DNA of 64,000 nucleotides from Bradyrhizobium daqingense (lineage in GTDB: Bacteria > Pseudomonadota > Alphaproteobacteria > Rhizobiales > Xanthobacteraceae), in assembly GCF_021044685.1 (NCBI RefSeq), contig NZ_CP088014.1, positions 2,466,001 to 2,530,000 of the forward strand. The letters run 5' to 3'. The translations under genes and the position numbers were made by a program. Of this stretch, positions 20,843 to 28,798 are shown piece by piece; positions within the stretch are counted from its first letter, which is position 1, and each line of letters begins with the position of its first letter. Under the pieces are notes generated by a model. That model did not search any database. It was given only the letters and a program-made list of their open reading frames with translations, and was not told where the DNA came from.

Positions 20843-21844
20843 ATGATCACGCGTCGAAACTTCACCGCGGGCGCAGCGACGCTGCTGGCGGCCGGCCACG
20901 TCTCGACCCGCGCCCAGGCGGCGAACGTGAGCTGGGACTTGTCCACGGTCTGGCCGGACGGCAATTTCCACACCCAGAACGCGATGGCCTTCGCGGAGGA
21001 GGTGAAGAAGCAGAGCGGCGGCACGGTCAGCATCACCGTGAAGGCCGGCGGCCAACTCGGCTTCAAGGGCCCCGAGCATCTGCGCGCCGTGCGCGATGGC
21101 CTGGTGCCGCTCGCCGACGTCCTCAACATCCAGCAGGTCGGCGACGAGCCCTTCATGGGCGTCGAGAGCATTCCCTTCCTGTGCAGCTCGATGGACGAGC
21201 TCAAGGTGCTGCACAAATATGTGCGGCCCGAATACGAGAAGGTCGCCGCGCGCAACAACCAGAAGATCCTCTACATCGTGCCGTGGCCGACGCAATATCT
21301 GCATCTCAAGGTCAAGGTCGCTGACGTCGAAGGCCTGAAGAACATCAAGATCCGCGTGCCCGACAAGAACGCCGTCGACATGCTGGCCGTGGTCGGCATG
21401 GCCCCGGTGATGATCCCCTGGGGCGAGACAATACCGGCGCTGGCCTCGGGTGCGGTCTCGGGCGTGTCCACCTCGTCCGTCTCGGGTGTCGACGGAAAAT
21501 TCTGGGAATTCCTGAAATACGTCTACCCGACCAACCACGTCTGGTCGTCGCAGATGCTCACCGTCAATCTCGATTCCTGGAAGGCTCTGTCCGCAGATCA
21601 ACAGAAGCTCGTTGCGGATACCGCGGCGAAGATGGAGCCAATCTTCTGGGCCAACTCGCTCAAGGCCGACGTCGACAGCCTCAACCGCCTCAAGGAGGGC
21701 GGCATGGAGGTGGTGCCGGTCTCGGACGCCATGATGAAGGACATCCGAACCAAGACTGCGCCGCAGCTCGATGCGTTCCTCAAACGCGTGCCGGCCGCTG
21801 ACAAGCCGGTGCGGGCCTATCTCGCCGAAATGAAGCGCGGCTGA
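20843..21844 (+). CDS. dctP: TRAP transporter substrate-binding protein, DctP type
   Basis: This is a 333-residue periplasmic binding protein. The N-terminus has a Tat-like TRRNF motif followed by a hydrophobic stretch, with cleavage near RAQA. The mature part has the DctP pattern NFHTQNAMAFAEEVKKQSGG, the helix-forming ligand-arginine region IKIRVPDKN and a C-terminal helix with ADKPVRAYLAEMK. I choose ATG 20843 behind GGAGGGGGTG; the longer frame begins inside hyuB. It delivers an organic-acid-type ligand to the DctQ/DctM membrane pair. Linkage to hyuAB suggests a hydantoin, oxoproline or their carbamoyl derivatives. Confidence 0.9.
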   Translation: MITRRNFTAGAATLLAAGHVSTRAQAANVSWDLSTVWPDGNFHTQNAMAFAEEVKKQSGGTVSITVKAGGQLGFKGPEHLRAVRDGLVPLADVLNIQQVGDEPFMGVESIPFLCSSMDELKVLHKYVRPEYEKVAARNNQKILYIVPWPTQYLHLKVKVADVEGLKNIKIRVPDKNAVDMLAVVGMAPVMIPWGETIPALASGAVSGVSTSSVSGVDGKFWEFLKYVYPTNHVWSSQMLTVNLDSWKALSADQQKLVADTAAKMEPIFWANSLKADVDSLNRLKEGGMEVVPVSDAMMKDIRTKTAPQLDAFLKRVPAADKPVRAYLAEMKRG

Positions 21845-21857
21845 GGGGTCGTCCAAG

Positions 21858-22448
21858 GTGAGCGTCTCGTCCGAAGCTCCGCAGAGCCTCAACGCAGCGG
21901 CGCCCGCGCCGCTGCGGATCATCCTTGACGGTATCGACCGCCTCGGCCGGCTCGACGGGTGGATCGGCGGTGGCTGCCTTTTGATGCTGACACTGTTGAT
22001 GCTGTGCGAGGTCGCAACGCGCTTCCTCTCGAACTTCTTTTCATTCTTCCCGCCGTCGATCTCGATCGCCTGGGAATACTCCTCCTATCTGATGGCGGCG
22101 TCCTTCACTTTCGGCGCTGCCATGACGTTGCGGGTCGGCGGTCACATCCGCGTCGTGCTGCTGCTCAAGAACGCTCCAGCGCCGGTGCAGCGTGCGCTCG
22201 AGATCCTGTCGGCGGCGGCCGGGTTCGCCTTCATGGCGTTCCTGACCTCGGCCATGGCGAAGTTCGCCTTCGCCGCCTATGTGCGCGGCCAGGTCTCGAC
22301 GTCCAGCGATACGCCGCTGTGGTTTCCCGAAGCGGTCGTCACCTTCGGCATGCTGCTGCTGACGCTCCAGTTCCTGGCGCGCGCGATCCAGGCCGCGCTC
22401 GGGCTGCCGCTGGAGGATCACCGCATGAAGGCTTCGCCCGTCGAATGA
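21858..22448 (+). CDS. dctQ: TRAP transporter small permease, DctQ type
   Basis: This 196-residue protein has four membrane segments, including a first at about residues 38-55 and AMTLRVGGHIRVVLLL typical of DctQ. It starts with GTG at 21858, 13 bases after dctP. It supports the large permease in the sodium- or proton-driven complex. An N-terminal polar leader of about 30 residues is slightly long for the family. Confidence 0.88.
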   Translation: MSVSSEAPQSLNAAAPAPLRIILDGIDRLGRLDGWIGGGCLLMLTLLMLCEVATRFLSNFFSFFPPSISIAWEYSSYLMAASFTFGAAMTLRVGGHIRVVLLLKNAPAPVQRALEILSAAAGFAFMAFLTSAMAKFAFAAYVRGQVSTSSDTPLWFPEAVVTFGMLLLTLQFLARAIQAALGLPLEDHRMKASPVE

Positions 22449-22479
22449 TCGCTTTGCTCGTTCCAGGATTCAGGATCGC

Positions 22480-23784
22480 ATGACCATCGAAGTCGTCGCT
22501 CTCTTTGCGATCCTGTTCGCGCTGCTGGCCTGCGGCGTCTGGATCGGCCTCACGCTGGCGCTGACCGCGACGCTGCTGCTCGCGATGTTCCGCTCGATCC
22601 CGCTCGACAAGCTGCTGCCGCAATACGCCTGGAACATCCTCACCACGCAGGAGCTGCTGGCACTGCCGCTGTTCATCCTGATGGGCGAGCTGCTGTTTCG
22701 CACCCGTCTGTCGCGCTCGCTGTTTCAGGGATTGGCACCTTGGGCCGGGCTTTTGCCCGGCCGCCTGCTGCATGTGAACGTGATCGGCTGCACCATCTTC
22801 GCGGCGATCTCCGGCTCGTCGGCGGCGACCACGCAGGTCATCGGCCGCATGTCGCTCAACGAGCTCACGCGCCGCGGCTATTCGCGCGACATCGCGATCG
22901 GCTCGCTCGCCGGCGCCGGCACGCTCGGCTTTTTGATTCCGCCGTCCAACATCATGATCATCTACGGCGTGCTCGGCGACGTCTCGATCCTGAAGCTGTT
23001 CACGGCCGGCGTCCTGCCGGGATTTCTGCTGGCCGCTACCTTCATGGCCTGGGTGATGCTGCACACTACCCTCAACCGCACCATGGGGCCGGAGACCGAA
23101 GCAAAGCTCGCCGAGGTGCCGTGGAGCGAGCGCTTCGCCGCGCTGAAGGATCTCGCGCCGGCGTTGTTCCTGATCGCCTGCGTGCTCGGCTCGATGTATG
23201 GCGGGCTGGCGACGCCGTCGGAGGCCGCTGCCGTCGGCGTGCTCGGCGCCGCGCTGGTGGCCTGGGCGCAAGGCTCGATGTCGCAGCAGGTGATGCGCGA
23301 CGTGCTGATCGGCTCGGTCGTGACCTGCTCGATGATCGCGCTGATCGTGTTGGGGGCCTCGATCCTCGGCAATGCCGCGGCCTTCCTCGGCATCCCGCAG
23401 GCGGTCGCGGCCTTCGTCAAGGGCCTCGGCCTGTCGCCGTTCATGCTGATCGTGGTGCTGGTCGTCTTCTATCTCGTCCTCGGCTGTTTCCTCGACGGCT
23501 TCTCGATGATCGTGATGACGCTGCCGATCGTGCTGCCGATCGTGAAGGGCGCGGGTTTCGACGAGATCTGGTTCGGCGTCTTCCTCGTGCTCGCCGTCGA
23601 GATGGCGCAGATCACACCGCCGGTCGGATTCAACCTGTTCGTGATCCAGGGACTGACCGACGACGGTCTCGGCTACATCGCGCGCGTGACGCTGCCTTAT
23701 CTGGTGATCATGATCGGCTTCGTGCTGCTGCTGACGGTCTGGCCGGGCATCGTCACGATCCTGCCGCGTGTGCTGTACGGGTAG
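22480..23784 (+). CDS. dctM: TRAP transporter large permease, DctM type
   Basis: This 434-residue protein has about 12 hydrophobic segments, with family landmarks LALPLFILMGELLFRT, GAGTLGFLIPPSNIMIIYGV and ITPPVGFNLFVIQG. It starts 31 bases after dctQ. It is the channel subunit of the TRAP importer and the last gene of the hyuAB-dctPQM run; a strong stem-loop follows its stop. Confidence 0.92.
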   Translation: MTIEVVALFAILFALLACGVWIGLTLALTATLLLAMFRSIPLDKLLPQYAWNILTTQELLALPLFILMGELLFRTRLSRSLFQGLAPWAGLLPGRLLHVNVIGCTIFAAISGSSAATTQVIGRMSLNELTRRGYSRDIAIGSLAGAGTLGFLIPPSNIMIIYGVLGDVSILKLFTAGVLPGFLLAATFMAWVMLHTTLNRTMGPETEAKLAEVPWSERFAALKDLAPALFLIACVLGSMYGGLATPSEAAAVGVLGAALVAWAQGSMSQQVMRDVLIGSVVTCSMIALIVLGASILGNAAAFLGIPQAVAAFVKGLGLSPFMLIVVLVVFYLVLGCFLDGFSMIVMTLPIVLPIVKGAGFDEIWFGVFLVLAVEMAQITPPVGFNLFVIQGLTDDGLGYIARVTLPYLVIMIGFVLLLTVWPGIVTILPRVLYG

Positions 23785-23789
23785 AGTCG

Positions 23790-23820
23790 CGCCGTCCCGG
23801 CTGCGGCCGGGACGGCGTTT
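23790..23820 (+). terminator. Rho-independent terminator after dctM
   Basis: A perfect 12-bp stem (CGCCGTCCCGGC with GCCGGGACGGCG) has a TGCG loop and is followed by TTTCGATT. It lies between the convergent dctM and GST genes. Confidence 0.75.
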
Positions 23821-23833
23821 CGATTCTCCAGGC

Positions 23834-24478
23834 TTACGCCGCCGCCTTCTTCCGCGCGAGCTCGGCCTTGTACAGCTCGAACTCCTCGGCGATCGCGCGG
23901 GCAATCGAAGGACGCTGACGCAGGCGGTCGTGATAGGCCTTCAGGTTCGGCCATTTCGCGAGCTCGACCGGCGGGGTCGCCATGGTCCAATTGATGACCG
24001 TGACGAGATAGGCGTCGGCGACGCTGAAATGGTCGAGCAGGAAGTCGCGGCCCTTGAGATGGTCGTCGAGATAGTCGAGCCGCGACAGGTTCTTCTCCAG
24101 CGCATAGGCCTTGGCCTCCTGCGGCGCCTTGCGGTCGAGCAGGGGAACGAACAGGCTCTTGTGCAGCTCGGTGCCGATGAAGCAGAGCCATTGATGCAGC
24201 CGCGTGCGCTCGATGCCGGCGGCGGCGCCGAGGCCGGATTGCGGAAAGCGGTCGGCGACATATTGCAGGATCGCCGCGTTCTCGGTCAGTACCACGCCCT
24301 CATCGGTGCGCAGCGTCGGCACGAGGCCGATCGGATTCACGGTACGGAAGTCGGAGCCGTCGTTCAGCACCTGCTTGGACGGCGGATCGACTTCGACATA
24401 ATTCGCCTCGGCGCCGGCTTCGTACAACGCGACGCGGGTCGCCATCGAACAGGCGAGCGGCGAGAAATAGAGATCCAT
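23834..24478 (-). CDS. Glutathione S-transferase family protein
   Basis: This 214-residue cytosolic GST has an N-terminal thioredoxin-like half (MDLYFSPLACSMATRVALYE, with a serine near residue 11 as candidate catalytic residue), a glutathione-contact TENAAILQYVADRFP, and an all-helical C-terminal half containing HFSVADAYLVTVINW. It is of the beta or theta-like bacterial type. It diverges from a TetR regulator across a 117-base gap that holds a matched inverted repeat, so it is probably the regulated target. Confidence 0.88.
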   Translation of the reverse strand: MDLYFSPLACSMATRVALYEAGAEANYVEVDPPSKQVLNDGSDFRTVNPIGLVPTLRTDEGVVLTENAAILQYVADRFPQSGLGAAAGIERTRLHQWLCFIGTELHKSLFVPLLDRKAPQEAKAYALEKNLSRLDYLDDHLKGRDFLLDHFSVADAYLVTVINWTMATPPVELAKWPNLKAYHDRLRQRPSIARAIAEEFELYKAELARKKAAA

Positions 24479-24543
24479 CTGTAGCCTCCTTGGGCAATTC
24501 CTCGATGTGACTTTTCGGAGTGTCGCTCAACCTGGCCAGATTG

Positions 24544-24608
24544 ATTTTTGTACCATCTTGCATAATATGGGGGCGGTCAAGGATTAAATTGCGAAATGGT
24601 ACAAAAAT
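24544..24608. promoter_or_regulatory. Paired inverted operator candidates between GST and tetR
   Basis: ATTTTTGTACCAT at 24544-24556 and its exact reverse complement ATGGTACAAAAAT at 24596-24608 form a 13-bp perfect inverted pair spaced 39 bases apart. The right copy contains the ATG of the TetR gene. Each copy has a GTAC core. Their position suits repression of both divergent transcripts by the TetR protein. Confidence 0.55.
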
Positions 24609-25264
24609 CGAAGCCGCCAGCCGCCGCAAGTGCGCCCGCGCGCCGCGGCGAACCCAAGCGCCGCGGCCGTCCGCGCGCCTACGAGCCCGATGTCGCGCTC
24701 GGCCGCGCGCTCGACCTGTTCCGCAAGCAGGGCTTTGCCGCGACCTCGCTCGACGATCTCAGCGAGGCGACGGGGATGAATCGTCCGAGTCTCTATGGCG
24801 CCTTCGGCGACAAGCGCGAGCTCTACATCAAGAGCTACCAGCGTTACCGCGAGCAAGCCGGCGCGGCGATGGTCGATATCTTCCGCGAGGAGATGCCGGT
24901 GCGTCAGCGGCTGGAGCGCATCTACGCCGCCGCGCTGGACATCTATCTGTCCGGTGACACTGGCCCTCGCGGTTGCTTCACGGTGGTGACCGCGGCGTCC
25001 GAAGCCGTTGGCGATCCCGATATCCGCGCCATGGTGCTCGAAGGCCTCACTGGCCTCGACAAAGCTTTTGCAAATTGTTTCCGCCGCGCCAAGGAGAAAG
25101 GCGAGCTGCCGGAGAGCGCCGATCCATTCGCGCTGGCGCAGATCGCCTCCGCCACCATTCACACCATCGCCATCCGCTCGCGTGCGCGCGTTCCACGCAA
25201 GGAGCTCGAGGCGATCGTGAAGGGCGCGATCGACGTGATGGTGGGGGCTGGGCCAAAAACCTGA
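24596..25264 (+). CDS. TetR/AcrR family transcriptional regulator
   Basis: This 222-residue repressor-type regulator has a lysine/arginine-rich start (residues 1-25), then the TetR helix-turn-helix with LFRKQGFAATSLDDLSEATG and MNRPSLYGAFGDKRELYIKS. The C-terminal ligand domain contains GPRGCFTVVTAASEAVGDPD. It is divergent from the GST gene and its own start codon lies inside one arm of the shared inverted repeat, which suggests autorepression. The ligand is unknown; electrophiles conjugated by the GST would be a natural guess. Confidence 0.88.
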   Translation: MVQKSKPPAAASAPARRGEPKRRGRPRAYEPDVALGRALDLFRKQGFAATSLDDLSEATGMNRPSLYGAFGDKRELYIKSYQRYREQAGAAMVDIFREEMPVRQRLERIYAAALDIYLSGDTGPRGCFTVVTAASEAVGDPDIRAMVLEGLTGLDKAFANCFRRAKEKGELPESADPFALAQIASATIHTIAIRSRARVPRKELEAIVKGAIDVMVGAGPKT

Positions 25265-25299
25265 GCCGGCGCCGGGACGACAGCGAGTGTGTAGCGCCT

Positions 25300-26265
25300 C
25301 TAATACCCTTTTGCCCGATCCACCACGTTCTCCAGCGTGGCGCCCGCCTCGAATCTCGCGATCTGCTCGGCGACATAGGCCGAGATCGCGTCCGCGTCGG
25401 TGTCGGCGGCATTATGCGGGGTCAGCACCACCTTGGGGTGGGTCCAGAACGGGCTGTCTTGCGGCTGCGGCTCCTGCACGAAGACGTCGAGCGAGGCGGC
25501 GCCCAGCGTGCCGTCGTCGAGGCAGGCCAGGATGTCGGCCTCGTTCTGCAGGCCGCCGCGGCCGGCATTGATCAGCACCGGCGCGCCGAGCGGGCTGTTG
25601 CGGTTGAGCTTTGCGAAGACGTCGCGGTCGAGGATGCCATGCGTGTCGGGCGTCAGCGGCAGCAGGCTGACGAGGATATCGGTCTTGCGCAGGAACGCAT
25701 CCATCCCGGCCGTGCCATGGAAGCATTCGACGCCTTCGATCGTCCGCGGGCTGCGGCTCCAGCCGGCAACGCGGAAGCCGAGCCGGCGCAGCACGTCGGC
25801 AGCATCCGTGCCCAGCGTGCCCAATCCCATGATGCCGACGGTGACCGCGCTGGCGGGCCATTGATATGTCGGTGCCCAGCGCTTTACGCGCTGCGACTCC
25901 CGCAGATAAAGCTCCTGGCGGTGGTGCATCAGCACGTGCAGCACGACATATTCGGTCATGCGGTTGGTCAGGTCGGGCACGGCGACGCGCACCAGCGGCA
26001 CGTCGGGCAGGCTCTTGTCCGCCATCAACGCGTCGACGCCGGCGCCGAGATTGAAGATCGCACGCAGATTGGGGAAGGCGCCGAGATCGCCCGGCACCGG
26101 TTTCCACACTGCCGCATAGTGCACCTCGGCCGGATCAAGCGCGGAGTCGGGCAGCAGCACGACGCGGCGGCCGCCGCAGACCGCGTCGAACCGGGCCCTC
26201 CAGCGCTCCGGCGACCAGTTCTGCTGCATGCTGTTGATCAGGACGGCCAGTGTGCCCTTGGTCAT
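25300..26265 (-). CDS. D-2-hydroxyacid dehydrogenase, glyoxylate/hydroxypyruvate reductase A type
   Basis: This 321-residue NAD(P)-dependent dehydrogenase has the Rossmann motif GIMGLGTLGTDAA, the substrate arginine region LLPLTPDTHGIL...LINAGRGGLQNEADI, and the catalytic histidine in LTPHNAADTD. It most resembles GhrA, which reduces glyoxylate and hydroxypyruvate. I use the ATG at 26265, giving the family length; an upstream in-frame ATG at 26334 would add 23 residues not expected. It diverges from the yciI-sigma operon. Confidence 0.88.
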   Translation of the reverse strand: MTKGTLAVLINSMQQNWSPERWRARFDAVCGGRRVVLLPDSALDPAEVHYAAVWKPVPGDLGAFPNLRAIFNLGAGVDALMADKSLPDVPLVRVAVPDLTNRMTEYVVLHVLMHHRQELYLRESQRVKRWAPTYQWPASAVTVGIMGLGTLGTDAADVLRRLGFRVAGWSRSPRTIEGVECFHGTAGMDAFLRKTDILVSLLPLTPDTHGILDRDVFAKLNRNSPLGAPVLINAGRGGLQNEADILACLDDGTLGAASLDVFVQEPQPQDSPFWTHPKVVLTPHNAADTDADAISAYVAEQIARFEAGATLENVVDRAKGY

Positions 26266-26350
26266 TCGAAGTGCCTCGTCGAGTTCCGCTTGAGAAGGCC
26301 CTCCTTGGCATGATCTGACGGATTTTTCTTGCAAATTTTTTCCGCAGCCC

Positions 26351-26377
26351 TGTCGGAGCGGGGCATATTGGCGCGTC
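26351..26377 (+). promoter_or_regulatory. ECF42-type promoter upstream of yciI-sigma operon (TGTCGG-N17-CGTC)
   Basis: TGTCGG at 26351-26356 and CGTC at 26374-26377 are separated by exactly 17 bases, with the start codon 28 bases further on. The same element with identical spacing precedes two other operons in this window. Its form fits the TGTCG-type -35 and CGTC-type -10 I recall for ECF42 sigma factors, and suggests autoregulation. Confidence 0.72.
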
Positions 26378-26405
26378 TTTAGAACAGACGAGGAAAGTGT
26401 TGCCT

Positions 26406-26774
26406 ATGCTTTATGCCATCCTTTGCTATCACGATGAGGACTTCGTCGGCTCCTGGAGCAAGGAGCAGGATGAGGCCGTGATGAAGAAGCTCGCCGTGGT
26501 GCAGGAGAAGCTCACCAGCCAGGGCCGGCTCGGCCCGGTTGCTCGGCTGTTGCCGACCACGGCGGCGGCGACGCTGCGCAAGGAAGATCCGCCGCTGGTG
26601 CTCGACGGCCCCTACGCCGAGACCAAGGAGCAGCTGCTCGGCTTCTACATCGTCGATTGCAAGAACCTCGACGACGCGCTCGACGTCGCGCGCGATCTCG
26701 GTGCGGCCAATCCCGGCGGTGCCTATGAAGTGCGTCCCGTCGGCGTGTTCAGGCCCGGAGGGAATCTGACGTGA
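26406..26774 (+). CDS. YCII-related (DGPF-type) protein
   Basis: This 122-residue YciI-like ferredoxin-fold protein carries the DGPY variant of the DGPF motif in VLDGPYAETKEQLLGFYIV. The family is of unknown biochemistry and is the signature companion of ECF42 sigma factors. ATG 26406 is chosen 9 bases after GAGGAAAG; a GTG at 26397 sits too close to that site. Its stop overlaps the sigma gene start (GTGA at 26771), so the two are translationally coupled. It may sense a signal for, or be an output of, the sigma factor. Confidence 0.88.
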   Translation: MLYAILCYHDEDFVGSWSKEQDEAVMKKLAVVQEKLTSQGRLGPVARLLPTTAAATLRKEDPPLVLDGPYAETKEQLLGFYIVDCKNLDDALDVARDLGAANPGGAYEVRPVGVFRPGGNLT

Positions 26775-28063
26775 GCGAAGCCGACACCGCCTGGATCGAG
26801 ACTGCGCTGACCTCGGCGCGACCCCAGGCGGTCGGCGCGTTGCTGCGCTATTTCCGCGATCTCGATACGGCCGAGGAGGCCTTCCAGAACGCCTGCCTGC
26901 GCGCGCTGAAAACCTGGCCGCAGAACGGGCCGCCGCGCGATCCCGCGGCATGGCTGATCATGGTCGGCCGCAACGTCGCCATCGACGAGGTGCGCCGCGC
27001 CCGCAGGCAGCAGCCGCTGCCCGAGGACGACCAGGCGATCTCCGATCTCGATGATGCCGAGGGTGCGCTCGCCGAGCGGCTCGACGGCTCGCACTACCGC
27101 GACGACATCTTGCGGCTGATGTTCATCTGCTGCCACCCGCAGCTGCCGGCGACGCAGCAGATCGCGCTGGCGCTGCGCATCGTCTCCGGTCTCACCGTGA
27201 AGCAGATCGCACGCGCTTTCCTGGTCTCGGAAGCGGCGATGGAGCAGCGCATCACGCGCGCCAAGGCCAAGGTTGCCGACGCCGGCGTCCCGTTCGAGGC
27301 GCCCGGCGCGATCGAGCGCTCCGAGCGGCTCGCTGGCGTTGCGGCGATGATCTACCTGATCTTCAACGAGGGCTATTCGGCGAGCGGCGACACCGCGGAA
27401 ATCAGGAAGCCGCTGTGCGAAGAGGCGATCCGGCTGGCGCGCCTGCTGCTGCGGCTGTTCCAGAGTGAGCCGGAGATCATGGGCCTGACGGCGCTGATCC
27501 TGTTGCAACATGCGCGCAGCGCCGCGCGCTTTGCCGCGGATGGCTCGCTCATCCTGCTCGACGACCAGGACCGTTCGCTGTGGAACGGCACTATGATCGC
27601 GGAAGGCCTCGCGCTGATCGACAAGGCGATGCGCCACCGCCGTAGCGGACCCTACCAGATCCAGGCCGCGATCGCCGCGCTGCATGCGCGCGCAGCGACT
27701 CCGGAGGAGACCGACTGGACCCAGATTGACCTGCTCTACGGCGCGCTCGAAGTGGTGCAGCCTTCACCGGTGGTGACGCTCAACCGCGCGGTCGCGGTCT
27801 CCAAGGTGCGCGGGCCGCAGGCTGCGCTCGAGTTGATCGAGCCGCTGGCGCCGAAGCTCGCCAATTACTTCCACTTCTATGGCGTGCGCGGCGCCTTCCT
27901 GATGCAGCTAGGCCGCAACGACGAGGCCCGCATCGCCTTCGACCGCGCCATTGCGCTGGCCAACACGTCCGCGGAGGCCGCCCACATCCGCATGCATCTC
28001 GATCGCTTGATTCGGGACAGCCAGCCGAAGGGGGCGGCGTCCGGCAAGGCGAAGGTGAAGTAG
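26771..28063 (+). CDS. RNA polymerase sigma factor, ECF42 type, with long C-terminal extension
   Basis: This is a 430-residue sigma-70-family factor. Region 2 (about residues 15-75) includes LDTAEEAFQNACLRALKTWP and AWLIMVGRNVAIDE. Region 4 (about 115-165) includes LALRIVSGLTVKQIARAFLV. About 260 extra residues follow, with a conserved YLIFNEGYSAS and tetratricopeptide-like helices near the end. Size, extension and the coupled DGPF gene are the marks of group ECF42, which has no classical anti-sigma factor. It overlaps the upstream gene by GTGA. Three matching promoters nearby are its likely targets. Confidence 0.9.
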   Translation: MSEADTAWIETALTSARPQAVGALLRYFRDLDTAEEAFQNACLRALKTWPQNGPPRDPAAWLIMVGRNVAIDEVRRARRQQPLPEDDQAISDLDDAEGALAERLDGSHYRDDILRLMFICCHPQLPATQQIALALRIVSGLTVKQIARAFLVSEAAMEQRITRAKAKVADAGVPFEAPGAIERSERLAGVAAMIYLIFNEGYSASGDTAEIRKPLCEEAIRLARLLLRLFQSEPEIMGLTALILLQHARSAARFAADGSLILLDDQDRSLWNGTMIAEGLALIDKAMRHRRSGPYQIQAAIAALHARAATPEETDWTQIDLLYGALEVVQPSPVVTLNRAVAVSKVRGPQAALELIEPLAPKLANYFHFYGVRGAFLMQLGRNDEARIAFDRAIALANTSAEAAHIRMHLDRLIRDSQPKGAASGKAKVK

Positions 28064-28070
28064 CGGCCTC

Positions 28071-28150
28071 GTCATTCCGGGGCGATGCGAAGCATCGAAC
28101 CCGGAATCTCGAGATTCCGGGTCTGGTCCTTCGGACCATCCCGGAATGAC
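28071..28150. repeat. Cloverleaf-like intergenic palindromic repeat
   Basis: The outer arms GTCATTCCGGG (28071-28081) and CCCGGAATGAC (28140-28150) enclose three hairpins: GATGC/GCATC (28084-28096), a perfect 22-bp palindrome centred on CTCGAG (28100-28121), and GGTCC/GGACC (28125-28137). This resembles the dispersed palindromic elements common in Bradyrhizobium and Rhodopseudomonas intergenic regions. I see only one copy in this window. Confidence 0.75.
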
Positions 28151-28172
28151 AATCAAAAAACATTGCCATGAT

Positions 28173-28199
28173 TGTCGGCGCCGGCTCCCTCCCTTCGTC
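28173..28199 (+). promoter_or_regulatory. ECF42-type promoter upstream of SRPBCC-VOC pair (TGTCGG-N17-CGTC)
   Basis: TGTCGG at 28173-28178 and CGTC at 28196-28199 with a 17-base spacer lie 26 bases before the SRPBCC start codon. The element and spacing are identical to those before both YCII operons, so this pair is likely a direct target of the adjacent sigma factor. Confidence 0.7.
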
Positions 28200-28225
28200 T
28201 TCATCCCGTATCCAGGGAGTCATCC

Positions 28226-28765
28226 ATGCTGAAAGCCATTGCCATCATCGCCATCGTTCTCGCGGCCGGACTTGCGGGAATCCTCGTCTTTGCCCTGATG
28301 AAGCCCGACACTTTCCGCGTCGAGCGCAGTCTTGCCGTGAAAGCGCCGGCCGATGCGATCTATCCGGTGGTCGCCGATTTCCGCCGCTGGACCGCCTGGT
28401 CGCCCTATGAAAACCGCGACCCCGCCATGAAGCGGACCTTTGGCGGAACCGCGGAAGGCAAGGGCGCGACCTACGCCTGGGACGGCAACAGCAATGTCGG
28501 CGCCGGGCACATGGAAATCCTCGAGGCGAATGCGCCCTCGAAGCTCCGCATCAAGCTCGATTTCGAGCGTCCGTTCGAAGGCCACAACACCGCCGAGTTC
28601 ACCTTTGTGCCGCAAGGCGATGGCACACTGGTCACATGGACCATGGACGGTCCGGCCCCGTTCGTGTCCAAAGTGATGCAGGTGTTCATCAACATGGACA
28701 GCATGATCGGCAAGGATTTCGAGACCGGCCTCGCCAGCCTGAAGAAGCTTGCCGAGAAGCAATAG
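28226..28765 (+). CDS. SRPBCC family protein (polyketide cyclase/dehydratase-like) with N-terminal membrane anchor
   Basis: This 179-residue protein has a single hydrophobic N-terminal helix (residues 2-24, AIIAIVLAAGLAGILVFAL) followed by a START/SRPBCC lipid-binding fold: VERSLAVKAPADAIYPVVAD, FRRWTAWSPYE, and a long C-terminal helix GKDFETGLASLKKLAEK. Such proteins bind hydrophobic ligands, and many have no known enzyme activity. ATG 28226 has AGGGAG just upstream. It is cotranscribed with a VOC protein and has an ECF42-type promoter. Confidence 0.85.
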   Translation: MLKAIAIIAIVLAAGLAGILVFALMKPDTFRVERSLAVKAPADAIYPVVADFRRWTAWSPYENRDPAMKRTFGGTAEGKGATYAWDGNSNVGAGHMEILEANAPSKLRIKLDFERPFEGHNTAEFTFVPQGDGTLVTWTMDGPAPFVSKVMQVFINMDSMIGKDFETGLASLKKLAEKQ

Positions 28766-28798
28766 ACTTCACCGCGAAGGAAGAAGAGGAGAGAAACG

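Noticed and set aside
18994..21258. 754-codon minus-strand frame
   Set aside because: Shadow of hyuB; no domain and no ribosome site.
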